Shown in pieces: positions 39,622 to 50,581 of a stretch of DNA of 64,000 bases. Both the position numbers and the translations under genes were made by a program. Numbering within the stretch: the stretch's first letter is position 1; every line of letters begins with the position of its first letter. The stretch spans positions 661,444,575 through 661,508,574 of the forward strand of contig NC_090451.1 of assembly GCF_031143425.1 (NCBI RefSeq), given 5' to 3'. Origin of the DNA: Pleurodeles waltl. Taxonomy: Eukaryota; Chordata; Amphibia; Caudata; Salamandridae. A model generated the notes under the pieces. The model did no database searches, was not told the origin of the DNA, and was given only the letters and a program-made list of their open reading frames with translations.

Positions 39622-41340
39622 TCAACTGCCACAGCTCAATGTCCACACAAGGAGACAGAGAGTAGACAGGTTTGGGTGAAAAACCCTCCACTGCTGTTGT
39701 GACAGAAGATCCTCCTGAAGGGGCAGTCTTATCGGAGGATCAATGGCGACACTCAGTAGATTGGGATGCCAGACTCTCCGAGCCCAGTACAGAGCCACAA
39801 GATTGACTTGAGCCCGCTCGTTCCTGATCTTGTTGAGAACTCTGGGTATAAGTGGTATGGGTGGAAAGGTATACAGGGGACTTGAACTCCACTCAAAAAG
39901 AAAAGCGTCTCCGAGCGAGAGCCACCTTGGAAACTCCAGCGTCCAAAACTCCTGACATTGCGCGTACATGTCGGTGGTGAGCAGATCTTACCAAGGCTTT
40001 CCCTTGCTGCTGAAAGAAAACATGCATCACCTCTGGGTGGAGACATCATTTCTGATCGGCATAGGCATCTACAGTTGAGTTTGTCTGCCCTGGCGTTCAG
40101 ACAGCCTGCCAGGTATTGAACCACGAGGGAAATGCCCTGTTGTTCCAGCTAAGTCCAGAGATGCTGGGCCTTTTGCCAAAGGGTCCACAACCTCACCCAC
40201 TGTGTTTGTTGCAGTTCCACATGTCGCTGGTGTTGTGGTGAACACCTACACTAGCCCTTCGCTGATGGAGGATAGGAAGACTTTCAATGCAAGTCAGATC
40301 TCTCGAGCTCCAGCATGTTGATGTGAAGTCCCACTTCCAGAAGGGTGACCCATCCCAGGAGTGATTTGTCTGTCTCTACTGTGAGATCTGGTTGGGGAAG
40401 GGAAAGGGGTCTACCTCTGACCCAATTGCAGTTTGTTAGCCATCAATTCCAGCATTTCGCAGTTCCCTCAGAGATCTGGACCATGTAGGAGAGATTCCCC
40501 TGATGCTGCACCCACTGGTACTTCAGATACCACTGCAGAGCCTGCGTAAGCCATCAGGCATGTCTCACCAGCGGGATGCAGGAGGCCTTGAGGCCCAGCA
40601 GTCTCAGAGTCAGTCTCACTGATCCATGATAGAGGCTGAAACATTGGTATCAAAGCCTGAATATCCAGGACTCACCATTCGGGAGGATATGCTCAAAACT
40701 GCATTGTGTCCAGAACATCTGTAATGAAGGGGAGCATCAGAGAGGGAGTCAGGAGTGACGTTGACATATTGATAGTGAACTCCAGCAAATGCAGATGGTC
40801 TGTCATAATCTGGAGGTGGGAGACAAAAGCCCGGGGTGAGCTTGCCTTCAACAGCCAGTCGTCGAGATAGGGACAACCTGGCACCTCTGATCGCCACAGA
40901 TGAACTGTGACCACCGCCATCACCTTGGTGAACAACCGAGGGGCACTGGTAAGGCCAAAGGGGAAGCACAGTGAACTGAAAGTGCTTGTGGTCTACTTTA
41001 AACTGCACGAAATGTCTGTGGGTAGGCACAGGAATGTGAAAATATGTGTCCTGTAAATCCAAAGCTACCCTCTGGTCTCCTGGGCCCAGGGCAGACAGAA
41101 CCTGAGCCAACGTGAGCATTTTGAATTACTCTTTGAGGAAGAGGTTGAGGGTTCGGAGATTAATATTAGGACAAAGGCCCTTGTCCTTCGTGGGAACCAG
41201 AAAGTAGTGGGAATAGCAACCGTAGCCTACTTCTGGCACTGGAACCCTCTTCTATGGCTCCCCTGGCGAAGAGAGCTGCAACTTCCTTGGGGAGAAGGGA
41301 CAGGTGATCCTCCGTCAGCCAGTTGTGAGATGGTGTGATG
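39622..41340 (-). pseudogene. Reverse transcriptase / RNase H of D1, degraded and 5'-truncated
   Basis: The RT blocks LDLQDTYFHIPV (about 41040-41070) and YLDDWLLKASS (about 40850) are recognisable in different frames. The RNase H region (about 40050-40420) is heavily decayed. The C-terminal DIRS domain is readable at 39622-39969 (YTFPPIPLIPRVLNKI, WARRVWHPNLL). Multiple frameshifts and stops. Confidence 0.8.
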
Positions 41341-41345
41341 CAATA

Positions 41346-42951
41346 CAATGACACTTTGTTGTAATGTCATTGAGATCTATGCAATGTTGTGAATAATTGT
41401 TGCTATGTTGTTACAAAGATCTTTTGTTATTCCAAGTACTGCTGTGACATCATCAAATGTGATATCAAAAACATTATTGTGACACAGTGTTGTGGTCTTT
41501 CAGAACATTATTATGATGCCACAGAGATAAATCTGATGTAATGGGGCCTATCTGTGATGTAATGAAACCTTTGTGCAATGTGACTATGGAGGTCTATTGT
41601 GATGTCACAGTACTGTTTTCCAATAAATATCTCATGTAATTCCAGTACAGTCTGCTATGGTTTCTCGTATGCTGTAATGCCAGGCAGTAGTATTGTGTGA
41701 AGTCACACAGAATACTGAAATGCACCTCTCTCTTTCAGAATAAGCCAAATTCTATTGCCCTATATAACTGAATGACAAGAATTGACCTAATTACGCAAAC
41801 AATGTCATAACAGGAGCACAAAAGTGCTTGATGCAGGCCATTCCTGAGGAAGATGCTCCTTTAAAAAACATTTTTTTGTGGAGTTTCCCGTAGAGTGTCC
41901 CAGAGACCAGCCAAGACAAACAAAGAGAGAAGCACAGTCCTTTGTTTCAACTCTTACCTTTGATCACACTCCTTGGGCAGGAATTGCTGAACAAATAAAA
42001 CAGCGGAATGACTTGGTCTTTCTGAGGAATAGAACTGGAGGGAGTTGGGGCTAACAGGTGTCACAAGGGGCCAGTGACAAGGCGAATATCTCTCGGGTAG
42101 TCCTTATGATATTGTGTACTAAATACTGTCCTTCAAAATACTGTGGACAGAATATCCACCTTCAAAAAAATCAGCTATCAAAATTGTGTGAAGGTAAGTA
42201 TATAAATATATACATATATGTGTATGTGCAGGTTTTCTATACTTAACTGCACATACTTGTACAATTCTGGTACATATATATTTTCAAGGTAAGTGGATGT
42301 AGAGTTAATCAAAGTTCATCTATATTTACCTGAATGACACTTTGATTCTCAATATTTAGTACACAGTATTTTTAGGGCGATATTTCTGGTCCCTCTATTC
42401 TGACACACAACAGCTGATACTTCCGCAGAGCGGTACAGAGCCATCATCATGAGCAGGGGTCTGGTACTGCAGAAAGCTCCTACTCACCCATTAACCCTGT
42501 ACTTTAGTACAGAGTATTAGGCCAACATGCTCTGCCTTTGCGAACCATCGCTACCAGCAATGCTGTCCTATTCGGTGTGAAGTTTGCACAGTTATTGCTG
42601 TGGTGTCTGGGTGAGTGTAGTAAAAAGGCACTGGCCCCACGTTAACAGTTCGGCATGTGTGGGAAGCTCACTGTGCTGCTGACAATTCTCTCACTGTGTG
42701 TGCTAATGAAGCTTGCGCTGCTGGCGATCATGATGGACTAAGGTAGTGTGTGTAGTTATTGTTAGCTATCACTTGAATCAGGTACAATCTGCCATTGACC
42801 GCCATCGCAGCACCTTTCAGTAGTCCCGATGCTGTTATGTACTTGTCATGCGTGTTATTCAAGCTTGCACTGCTGATGTCCATGTAGGACATATTCACTG
42901 TGTGTAAAAACAGCATACAATTGTTAATTAGCATTTGTATCATACACAATC
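41346..42951. other. Non-coding DNA between D1 and D2
   Basis: 41340-41700 repeats variants of TGTGATGTCA/TGTAATG irregularly. 42600-42950 holds two units built around AAGCTTGCRCTGCTG (about 42707 and 42867), part of a degenerate tandem family that continues right of D2. No gene is visible. Confidence 0.55.
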
Positions 42952-43309
42952 GCTTTATCTGGTAGAGACTCTATTAGCAGCAGACTCCTTACCTCAGAAT
43001 TATCACCCGGCATCAGATTGGATCCGGAAATTTCTGGTGAGCAGTACCCTTGTGTGGGTAGATGTCGCTGTTCAGCTCTGCTTGGCATCGTCCACGTCTA
43101 CAGTGCCTATGTAGATGCCATCCCAGCGTGCTGACGTCAGTTTCTTTCTGCAATTTTCCAAAGCAGGAGCATAGAGCCACAAAACAACACTAACCAGTGG
43201 TCAGTTGTGAGTGGGACTAGGGCCCTGAAAAGGGAACAGCCTTGTACCTAGAAATCTGTTAGCAGACAGAGGGGGAATTGGTGGGTCGGTAAGGAATCTG
43301 TGGCTGGAC

Positions 43310-43400
43310 AGAGTCTCTACCAAGTAAGACATTACTGAAGGTAAGTAACTTGTTCATCTAATAGTGACTACTAGCTGCAGATTCCTCACCTTAAGATACC
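43310..43400 (-). repeat. Internal complementary region of D2
   Basis: Has the same arrangement as the D1 ICR: CTGAAGGTAAGTAACTTGTTC then ATCTAATAGTGACTACTAGC. Confidence 0.72.
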
Positions 43401-43450
43401 TTAAAATAGATACCCAAGCAATACCTTCCAGGAGGGTCTGTGAAACTGGT

Positions 43451-44474
43451 TTAGACTTGAAAGTCATACAGGACCAAATGGGCAAAGTGCCCTTCTCGAT
43501 GGAGCTGACTGTCCAGGCAGTAGTGCTTGGTGAACGTGTTCAGGGGAGTCCACGTTGCCGCCTCACAGATGTCCAGGCCGTAACTCCACATGCTAGCTCA
43601 GTGGTCGCAGCCTTGGCTCTGGTGGAATAAGCACACAATCTCTCTGGAGGTTGCATTTTGGACAACACGAATCAGATCTTTATGCAGAGCACAATCCATC
43701 TGGAGATGGTTCGTTTCTGCACAGCCTTCCCTTCCTTGCCTCAGACATATCTCACGAAGAGTTGATCATCCACCCAGAACAGTTCTGTGCAGTCAAGGTA
43801 GAATGACAACACTTTATTTTGGTCTATCTGGTAGAGTCTCTCCTCTTCATTAGAGGGATGAGAGAGAGCATAAAAGGTAGGCAAGTAAAGGACTGGCCTA
43901 CATAGGACATGGTGTCTAACTTCGGCAAGAAGGATGCTTGAGTCCGAAGGACCAGTTTGCCTGGATAACCAATATTTTGCAGAGGCTAAGATGACAGCAC
44001 CTGCAGTTCATGGACCCTCCAGGCAGGTGTAATTGCCACCAGAAAGGCCGTTTTGATGGTGAGGAGCCTAAAAGGGCAGGTATATAGCAGCTCAAAGGGA
44101 GTGCACATTAGAAAGATAAGGAGTTACAGTCCCACTGAGGCATAGCAAAGTGTGTTGAAAGGAACATGTGCTGCAGTCCCTTAAGGACCCTATTTACAAT
44201 AGGAGATTTAAAGAGGGAGGGCGGATCTGGCAACGGCAGAGGCTGAGATAGTAGATTATTAAACATTCAACATTCTCAATGCAGAGTCCTGCTGGACCAG
44301 GTTAAGGATAGGCAAAAGAACTTGGAAAAGGGGTGCAGGTAAAGGGCCAATCTGTTTGGCTATACACCAAGCCACAAACTTGCTCCAACAGCCAGCGTAT
44401 ACCATCTCAGTGGAGGGACGCCAAGCTTTAGGCAGAAGGTTGAAAACTGTCACTTGTTGCTGCTCAATCTCCAC
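43451..44474 (-). pseudogene. Tyrosine recombinase of D2, degraded
   Basis: Pieces include an N-terminal STEMVYAGCWSKFVAWC section (about 44340-44430) and a terminal LYDFQV-stop at 43451, which corresponds to LQDFLV in B. The central catalytic boxes are frameshifted. It is most similar to D1. Non-functional. Confidence 0.75.
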
Positions 44475-45890
44475 ACATGAAGGCGAACCATTGACAGGTT
44501 TCGGTGGAGAATCCTACCCCCGTTGTTGCGATAGGAGATTTTCCCAAGGGGGCAGACTGATCAGAGGACCAATACCAGACTACCCGAGCCCAGTCTGGAG
44601 CCGCAAGGATGACTTGGGCCCAGTCATTCGTGATCTTCTTAAGAACTCTGGGCAGGAGTGGTATTGACGGAAAGGCGTACAGGAAGCCGAAGCTCCAATC
44701 GAGACAAAAAGCGTCTTCGAGTAAGACAAGTTTTGGAAACTCCAGGGGGAAGAACTGATGACATTGAGTGTTCTCAGCCGTGGCAAACACATCTAACCAA
44801 GGCTCCCCTTACTGCTGAAAGAGACCTTGCACCACCTCCGGTTGGAAATGCCACTCTGGCTTTTAGAGTACCTTCCAGGTATTGAACCACCAGAGAAATG
44901 CCCTGACGTAGGGTTAACGACCCCACACCACCCTGTTTGTTACAGTACCACATGGCTGTGGTGTTGTTCGTGAACACCTGCACTAGCCTTCTCTTGAAAG
45001 AGGGTAAAAAGGCTTTCAAAGCCAACCGGATCGCACAGAGCTCCAATAGGTTGATGTAGAGTCCGGAGTCCCAATTCTGTCAGAGACCAGAATCGTCTGA
45101 TCACCACCTCTCCCAAATGGTCACCCCATCCCAGGGTTGACATGTCTGTCACTACCATCAGATCTGGTTGGGGAGGGGAGAGAAGTCTGCTGCTGACCCA
45201 ATCGCAGTCCATCAGCTACCACCATGTCAAAGAGATTTGCTTAATGCTGTGCCCACTGGAACTTTAGGTCCGCTGCAGAGCCTGCATATGCCAGCGAGCA
45301 TGCCTCACTAGCAAGATACAGGAGGCCATGAGGCCCAGAAGGCTCGGAGACAATCTCACCGAAACCAAGGAGAGAGGCTGAAATATTGGAATCATATCCT
45401 GGACTCGCTGTTCGGGAGGATAAGCCAGAAATTGCCCTGTGTCCAGAACAGTTGTGACTTAGGTACGTTTATAGTTACCTCAGTGAGTGGAGGAAGTCAA
45501 CCATAGTCTGGAAGTGGGAGATGACCACTTGGGGCGAGCTTGTCTTCAACAGCCAGTCATGGAGATAGGGGAAGACTGGTACCGCTGATCTCTGCAGATG
45601 AGCTGCAACCACCGCCCTCACCTTTGTGAACCCCCAGAAGCCCTGGTGAGGCCAAAGGGAAGCACCGCATACTGAAAGTGCTCATATCCTACTGTGAACC
45701 GTAGATAACGTCTGAGGGCAGGCAGAATGGAAACGTGGAAGTATACGTCCAGAAAGTCCAATGCTACCATCCAGTCTCTTGGGTCCACAGCAGACAGAAC
45801 TTCAGCGAGCAAGAGCATTCTGAATTTCTGCATTTTTCACAAAGAAATTGAGGAGGCACAGGTTTTGGATAGGACGAAGGCCTTGGGCAC
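44464..45890 (-). pseudogene. Reverse transcriptase / RNase H of D2, degraded
   Basis: RT remnant 45833-45618 shows LDFLDVYFHVSI (motif A region) and VLPFGL. The RNase H remnant 45212-44940 has VVTDMSTLGWGDHL and a Thr-Asn-Asn in place of the usual Thr-Asp-Asn, so one catalytic Asp is lost. The C-terminal DIRS domain is readable at 44790-44464 (YAFPSIPLLPRVLKKI). Several frameshifts. Confidence 0.78.
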
Positions 45891-46049
45891 CAGAAAGTAG
45901 CTGGAATAATAACCATGGCCTACTTCTACTTCTGATGTCCGCACCCTCTTTATGGCTCCCTTGGCCAAGACAGCCACAAATTTCTGGCAGAGAAATGAGA
46001 TGTGGTCTTCCGTCACCTATTACAAGTGGGTGGCATGGGTGCAGGTGTA

Positions 46050-46604
46050 GTCACAAAGGGGAGGGAGTAGCCCCTTTAGACAATCTGAAGAACCCAGCAG
46101 TTGGATGTTTTCGGCCTCCGTGGTGCAGGTGAAGACGTATCCTACCTCCCACTAGATGCCCATGATGGCTTGAAGGCTGCAGCTGCTGGGAGATGTGGCG
46201 GTTAATGGACCGGCCTGATACATGGCTACCTGACGCATGAGGTCTGTGGGTACTGCGTCCTTGGCCATGCAAAGCATGGGAAGCCTGCAAGCCGCAGTGA
46301 TTGGGCATGTATAGACATGGCTGGAAGCTCTTTCTGTGGCCACGAAAGGGGCGAAAAGCAGACTGGGATTGACAAGGTGCCATGGAAAGGCCTCGGCCGC
46401 AGTAACCCTGCTGTCCTTGATGCGCTCCATTGTAGAGTCCGCCTTGCCTCTAAAGATATGGAAGCCATCGAAAGGAATGTTCATGAGTGAGGCCTGGCAT
46501 ATGGCAAACCTAGTTGTGTTTCTTCCATTAGCAATAGCTAGGGAGAGTATGGCTCTGGCCTCCTCCTAGACCATAGGCAGCATCTGCGCAACAGAGTCCC
46601 AGAG
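46050..46604 (-). pseudogene. gag of D2, C-terminal piece (left of B2)
   Basis: Shows NIPFDGFHIFRGKADSTMERIKDSR, the family's FDGxxLFGxKADSALE core, and a decayed tail. It breaks at 46604, where B2 begins. Confidence 0.75.
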
Positions 46605-46820
46605 GAACGAGTTACTTACCTTCGGTAACGACTTTTCTGGTGGATACATTAGCTACCTGTGGATTCCTCACCTCATGAATACTCCCATGGCGCCAGCATT
46701 CTACGGAAATCTTCTTACTAGTCTCTGCACGTCGACGAGGACGTCACTGTCTCGCACGCGACGCCGTCTGACGTCATACAGGCAATAAGAGGTCCTCGAC
46801 GACGTGCGGACGTCAGTACC
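46605..46820 (-). repeat. 3' inverted terminal repeat of B2
   Basis: Same as in B1, with TGACGTCA at 46769-46776. Confidence 0.92.
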
Positions 46821-47145
46821 AATCATTTTTTACGTGCATGAGAACAACCAGGCAATGCAATGAAAGAACAAAGCAACATCCATTATATTGTAAAAATACA
46901 CCACATTGTATGAATAACTGTAAATCTTTTTTATGTACATATATATATATATATATATATAAAACTCTTTCTTTTAAAAATATATAAACACACCAAGTAT
47001 ATACATAAAGATATATACACATATACCCATATATATATATAAATATATTATATATATACATCTATTGCACCCTCAAAGATCAAGAGGAGCGCACTCAAGG
47101 ATTACTTGGCAAGACCATAAAGGCAACGGGGAGGCGGGTGGGACC

Positions 47146-47256
47146 GTGAGGAATCCACAGGTAGCTAATGTATCCACCAGAAAAGTCGTTACCGAAGGTA
47201 AGTAACTCGTTCTTCTGATGGATACAACTACCTGTGGATTCCTCACCTCATGAATA
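47146..47256 (-). repeat. Internal complementary region of B2
   Basis: Same sequence as the B1 ICR: 67 plus 44 bases complementary to the two B2 ends, joined as TTCTTC. Confidence 0.93.
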
Positions 47257-47300
47257 GAGTCCCAAAGCAGTACCACGCCCGGTGGTGGGTGCCTAAATGG

Positions 47301-50174
47301 TCAAACCAAGAAATCCTGCAGCACTGACCGTGCAAAATGGCCGTCCCTTCTAACCTCAGAATCTAAACAGTAATGTTTTGCAAAAGTGTGAAGGGACGAC
47401 CAAGTTGCGGCCTTGCAGATGTCGACCACAGGAACACCTCTGGCTAAGGCCGAAGTGGCCGACTTAGCTCTGGTGGAATGAGCTCTAATGCCCTCAGGAG
47501 GATCCTTCTTTGCCAAAGAGTAACATATTTTAATGCAAAGAACAACCCACCTGGATAGTGTTCTCTTGTGGACTGCCTTTCCTCTCCTCTTGCCCACGTA
47601 TCCAATAAACAGCTGATCCTCCAGCCTGAAATCCTTTGTTCTATTGATAAAGAAGCTCAACGCTCTCTTTGGATCCAGACGGTGCAGTCTTTCTTCCTCT
47701 TTGGAAGGATGAGGCGGAGGATAGAACGTGGACAAAGTAATTGCCTGAGCCAAATGGAAGGGTGAAACAACCTTCGGGAGGAAAGCAGCCTTGGTCCTCA
47801 ACACCACCTTATCCCCATAAAAAGTTGTATAAGGGGGTTTTACTGATAAGGCCTGCAACTCACTCACTCTCCTTGCTGATGTTATAGCTATCAGGAAGAC
47901 TGTTTTTAAAAACAAATACTTTAAGGGGCAAGAATGCATAGGTTCAAAAGGGGACCCCATAAGGAAAGTCAGGACTAAGGACAAATCCCATTGCGGCATA
48001 ACGAATGGCTTTGGAGGATATTGATTTAGAAGACCTTTCAAGAATCTGATAACAATAGGGGATTTAAATAAAGATGGTTGGTCTGGAAGACATATGAAGG
48101 CTGACAAGGCCGATAAATAACCTTTAATGGTAGCCACTGCACAACCTTTCTGCGCCAGAGATAGAGCAAAAGACAAAACGTCCGATAGATGAGCTTGTAA
48201 AGGATCAATCTGCCTCTCTCCACACCACGCAACAAATTTAGACCACCTATTAGCGTAGATAGATTTAGTGGAGTGTCGCCTGGCCGCTAATATAACATCC
48301 ACTACCTCAGGCGGGAGAGAGAAGGAACTCAGGTTGCCCCGTTCAATCTCCAGGCATGTAGGTGCAGACTCTGGAGGTTGGGGTGTAGAACCTGCCCCTG
48401 CGACTGCGAGAGGAGGTCTGCCCTGAAAGGGAGACGGAGCGGCGGGCACGTTGAGAGTTGGAGAAGGTCGGAGTACCACACCCTCCTTGGCCAATCCGGA
48501 GCTATTACGATTACTAGAGCCCGGTCTTGGCGAATCTTCCTCAATACTCGAGGAATCAAGGGTATGGGAGGAAACGCGTAAAGCAACTGGCTGCACCAGG
48601 TCATTTGAAACGCGTCCCCCAATGCTTCCTGCATCGGATACTGAAGGCTGCAGAACAACGGACAATGCGCGTTCTCTCGAGTGGCGAACAGATCTACCCG
48701 AGGAAACCCCCACTTCTGGAAGATTAAACGGACTTGATCTGGATGGAGACGCCACTCGTGGTCTGCCGAGAAGTGGCGACTGAGACTGTCCGCACGCACG
48801 TTCAAGACTCCGGCCAGATGGTTTGCTATCAAGCAAATCCGATGGTCCTTTGCCCAGGACCATAGTCGAAGAGCTTCTCTGCAGAGAAGGTACGACCCCA
48901 CTCCTCCCTGCTTGTTTATGTACCACATCGTGGTAGTATTGTCCGTTAGGACCTGTACCGACTGACCACGAAGGGAAGGGAGGAAGGCCTTGAGAGCCAG
49001 ACGTACAGCCCGTAACTCTAACAGATTGATGTGAAAAATCTGTTCCTCTGGAGACCAAAGACCTTTGATCTCCAGATCCCCCAGATGAGCTCCCCACCCT
49101 AGAGTGGAAGCATCCGTTATGACTGTGGCCACTGGTGGCGACTGCTGGAACGGTTTTCCTTGTGAAAGATTGTTGCTTGCAATCCACCACTTCAAATCCA
49201 CAGCAGCATCTCTGGAGATCTTGACAGTACCCTCTAGATCCCCTCTGTGTTGAGACCACTGCCTTCGGAGGCACCACTGAAGAGCCCTCATGTGCCAGCG
49301 AGCATGCGTGACCAACAGAATGCAGGAGGCAAAAAGACCGAGCAGACGAAGGACCTTGAGGACTGGAACTACCGCTCTGTTTCGAAACATTGGAACCAAA
49401 TCCTGAATATCTTGAATCCGCTGAGGCGGAGGAAAGGCCCGACCCAATGTCGTATCCAGTACTGCCCCTATGAACAGGAGGCGCTGAGAGGGCTCCAGGT
49501 GAGATTTGGGCTCGTTCACCGAAAAGCCCAGGTCGAACAACAACTGGGTTGTTGACTGCAGATGACGCAACACAAGCTCCGGGGACTTGGCTTTGATCAA
49601 CCAATCGTCCAAGTAAGGGAATACTGCTATCCCCTTCCTTCTGAGCTCTGCCGCAACCACCGACATCACCTTCGTGAAGACTCGAGGTGCTGAAGTAAGA
49701 CCAAACGGAAGGACCGCAAACTGGTAGTGTTGCGATCCCACCACAAACCGGAGATACTTCCTGTGTGACTTGAGTATCGGGATATGAAAGTAAGCATCCT
49801 GCAAGTCGACAGACACCATCCAGTCTTCCATGTTCAACGCCAAAAGCACCTGTGCTAGGGTCAGCATCTTGAACTTTTCCTGCTTGAGGAACCAATTCAA
49901 GATCCTCAGGTCCAGAATTGGTCTCAAACGACCATCCTTCTTGGGAATCAGGAAATACCTTGAGTAAACTCCTTGACCCCTTTCCTGCTCCGGGACCAAC
50001 TCCACCGCGCCCTTTAAAAGGAGGACTTCCACCTCCTGTTCTAGCAACAGGAGGTGTTCTTGTGAACAATACGAAGGGCGGGGCGGGATGAGGGGCGGAA
50101 ACTCCCGAAAGGGAAGGGTGTAGCCTTTTCCCACAACACTGAGAACCCAAGTGTCCGACGTAACAGTCTCCCAT
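47301..50174 (-). CDS. Tyrosine recombinase frame (ORF3) of B2
   Basis: 957 codons, open like B1. I see four amino-acid differences from B1: R/Q and R/Q in the overlapping part, R/K (CPLRYLF/CPLKYLF) and S/P (TFYSPP/TFYPPP) in the YR part. The catalytic Arg, HSTRA and HYCLD boxes are identical. The frame is shared with gag across its single TAG. The start is uncertain, as in B1. Confidence 0.85.
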   Translation of the reverse strand: MGDCYVGHLGSQCCGKRLHPSLSGVSAPHPAPPFVLFTRTPPVARTGGGSPPFKGRGGVGPGAGKGSRSLLKVFPDSQEGWSFETNSGPEDLELVPQAGKVQDADPSTGAFGVEHGRLDGVCRLAGCLLSYPDTQVTQEVSPVCGGIATLPVCGPSVWSYFSTSSLHEGDVGGCGRAQKEGDSSIPLLGRLVDQSQVPGACVASSAVNNPVVVRPGLFGERAQISPGALSAPPVHRGSTGYDIGSGLSSASADSRYSGFGSNVSKQSGSSSPQGPSSARSFCLLHSVGHACSLAHEGSSVVPPKAVVSTQRGSRGYCQDLQRCCCGFEVVDCKQQSFTRKTVPAVATSGHSHNGCFHSRVGSSSGGSGDQRSLVSRGTDFSHQSVRVTGCTSGSQGLPPFPSWSVGTGPNGQYYHDVVHKQAGRSGVVPSLQRSSSTMVLGKGPSDLLDSKPSGRSLERACGQSQSPLLGRPRVASPSRSSPFNLPEVGVSSGRSVRHSRERALSVVLQPSVSDAGSIGGRVSNDLVQPVALRVSSHTLDSSSIEEDSPRPGSSNRNSSGLAKEGVVLRPSPTLNVPAAPSPFQGRPPLAVAGAGSTPQPPESAPTCLEIERGNLSSFSLPPEVVDVILAARRHSTKSIYANRWSKFVAWCGERQIDPLQAHLSDVLSFALSLAQKGCAVATIKGYLSALSAFICLPDQPSLFKSPIVIRFLKGLLNQYPPKPFVMPQWDLSLVLTFLMGSPFEPMHSCPLKYLFLKTVFLIAITSARRVSELQALSVKPPYTTFYGDKVVLRTKAAFLPKVVSPFHLAQAITLSTFYPPPHPSKEEERLHRLDPKRALSFFINRTKDFRLEDQLFIGYVGKRRGKAVHKRTLSRWVVLCIKICYSLAKKDPPEGIRAHSTRAKSATSALARGVPVVDICKAATWSSLHTFAKHYCLDSEVRRDGHFARSVLQDFLV

Positions 50175-50581
50175 TTGGTGAGAAAATGCTGTAATCTTCC
50201 CCCTACAGGAGAGGAGTGAGTGGGAAATGGTGGAAGCCTAAGGCTGCTTCCCCTGCTGCACCCCGCCAGAGGATGAGGAAGAGGCAGAGTGCTGCTGAGA
50301 GGCATCCCTGGTGCGGACCCTACCCCTCCCCCTAAAAGATCTATAGGGGTGGGAAGAGGCAGGTTGCTGATATCTTCCCCGAAAGGAAGAGGAGGAAGAG
50401 CCACGCCCAAATCCACGAAACCTCCTGAAGAATCTGGAAGAGGCCGTGGAAGAAGGAGCTTGGAGTCCCAACGACTTAGCCGTGGCCCTGCTCTCCTTAA
50501 AACGTTCCAAGGCCGAATCAGCCTTAGCCCCAAACAGTTTGTCCCCATCAAACGGGAGATCCAACAATGTGGACTGTACAT
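48329..50581 (-). CDS. Reverse transcriptase / RNase H (ORF2) of B2
   Basis: 750 codons, all RT and RNase H catalytic motifs identical to B1 (YLDD; TDAS, LELRAV, TDNTT, RADSLSR). Four differences from B1 are visible: A/V near residue 28 (WNALRR/WNVLRR), E/M (APGEPL/APGMPL), G/R (FRNGAV/FRNRAV) and G/S (TWCGQ/TWCSQ). It overlaps gag and the YR frame exactly as in B1. Confidence 0.92.
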   Translation of the reverse strand: MYSPHCWISRLMGTNCLGLRLIRPWNVLRRAGPRLSRWDSKLLLPRPLPDSSGGFVDLGVALPPLPFGEDISNLPLPTPIDLLGGGVGSAPGMPLSSTLPLPHPLAGCSRGSSLRLPPFPTHSSPVGGRLQHFLTKWETVTSDTWVLSVVGKGYTLPFREFPPLIPPRPSYCSQEHLLLLEQEVEVLLLKGAVELVPEQERGQGVYSRYFLIPKKDGRLRPILDLRILNWFLKQEKFKMLTLAQVLLALNMEDWMVSVDLQDAYFHIPILKSHRKYLRFVVGSQHYQFAVLPFGLTSAPRVFTKVMSVVAAELRRKGIAVFPYLDDWLIKAKSPELVLRHLQSTTQLLFDLGFSVNEPKSHLEPSQRLLFIGAVLDTTLGRAFPPPQRIQDIQDLVPMFRNRAVVPVLKVLRLLGLFASCILLVTHARWHMRALQWCLRRQWSQHRGDLEGTVKISRDAAVDLKWWIASNNLSQGKPFQQSPPVATVITDASTLGWGAHLGDLEIKGLWSPEEQIFHINLLELRAVRLALKAFLPSLRGQSVQVLTDNTTTMWYINKQGGVGSYLLCREALRLWSWAKDHRICLIANHLAGVLNVRADSLSRHFSADHEWRLHPDQVRLIFQKWGFPRVDLFATRENAHCPLFCSLQYPMQEALGDAFQMTWCSQLLYAFPPIPLIPRVLRKIRQDRALVIVIAPDWPRRVWYSDLLQLSTCPPLRLPFRADLLSQSQGQVLHPNLQSLHLHAWRLNGAT

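Larger units (their letters stand above)
37261..41345 (-). mobile_element. D1: degraded DIRS element, family D, 5'-truncated
   Basis: Minus strand. The left end GAACAAATTTCTTACC at 37261 matches the reverse complement of its own ICR half. It holds a 3' ITR (interrupted by a TIR element), ICR, YR and RT/RNase H remnants, and stops near 41345 in the N-terminal RT region; gag and the 5' ITR are missing. Many frameshifts and stops indicate an old copy. Confidence 0.82.
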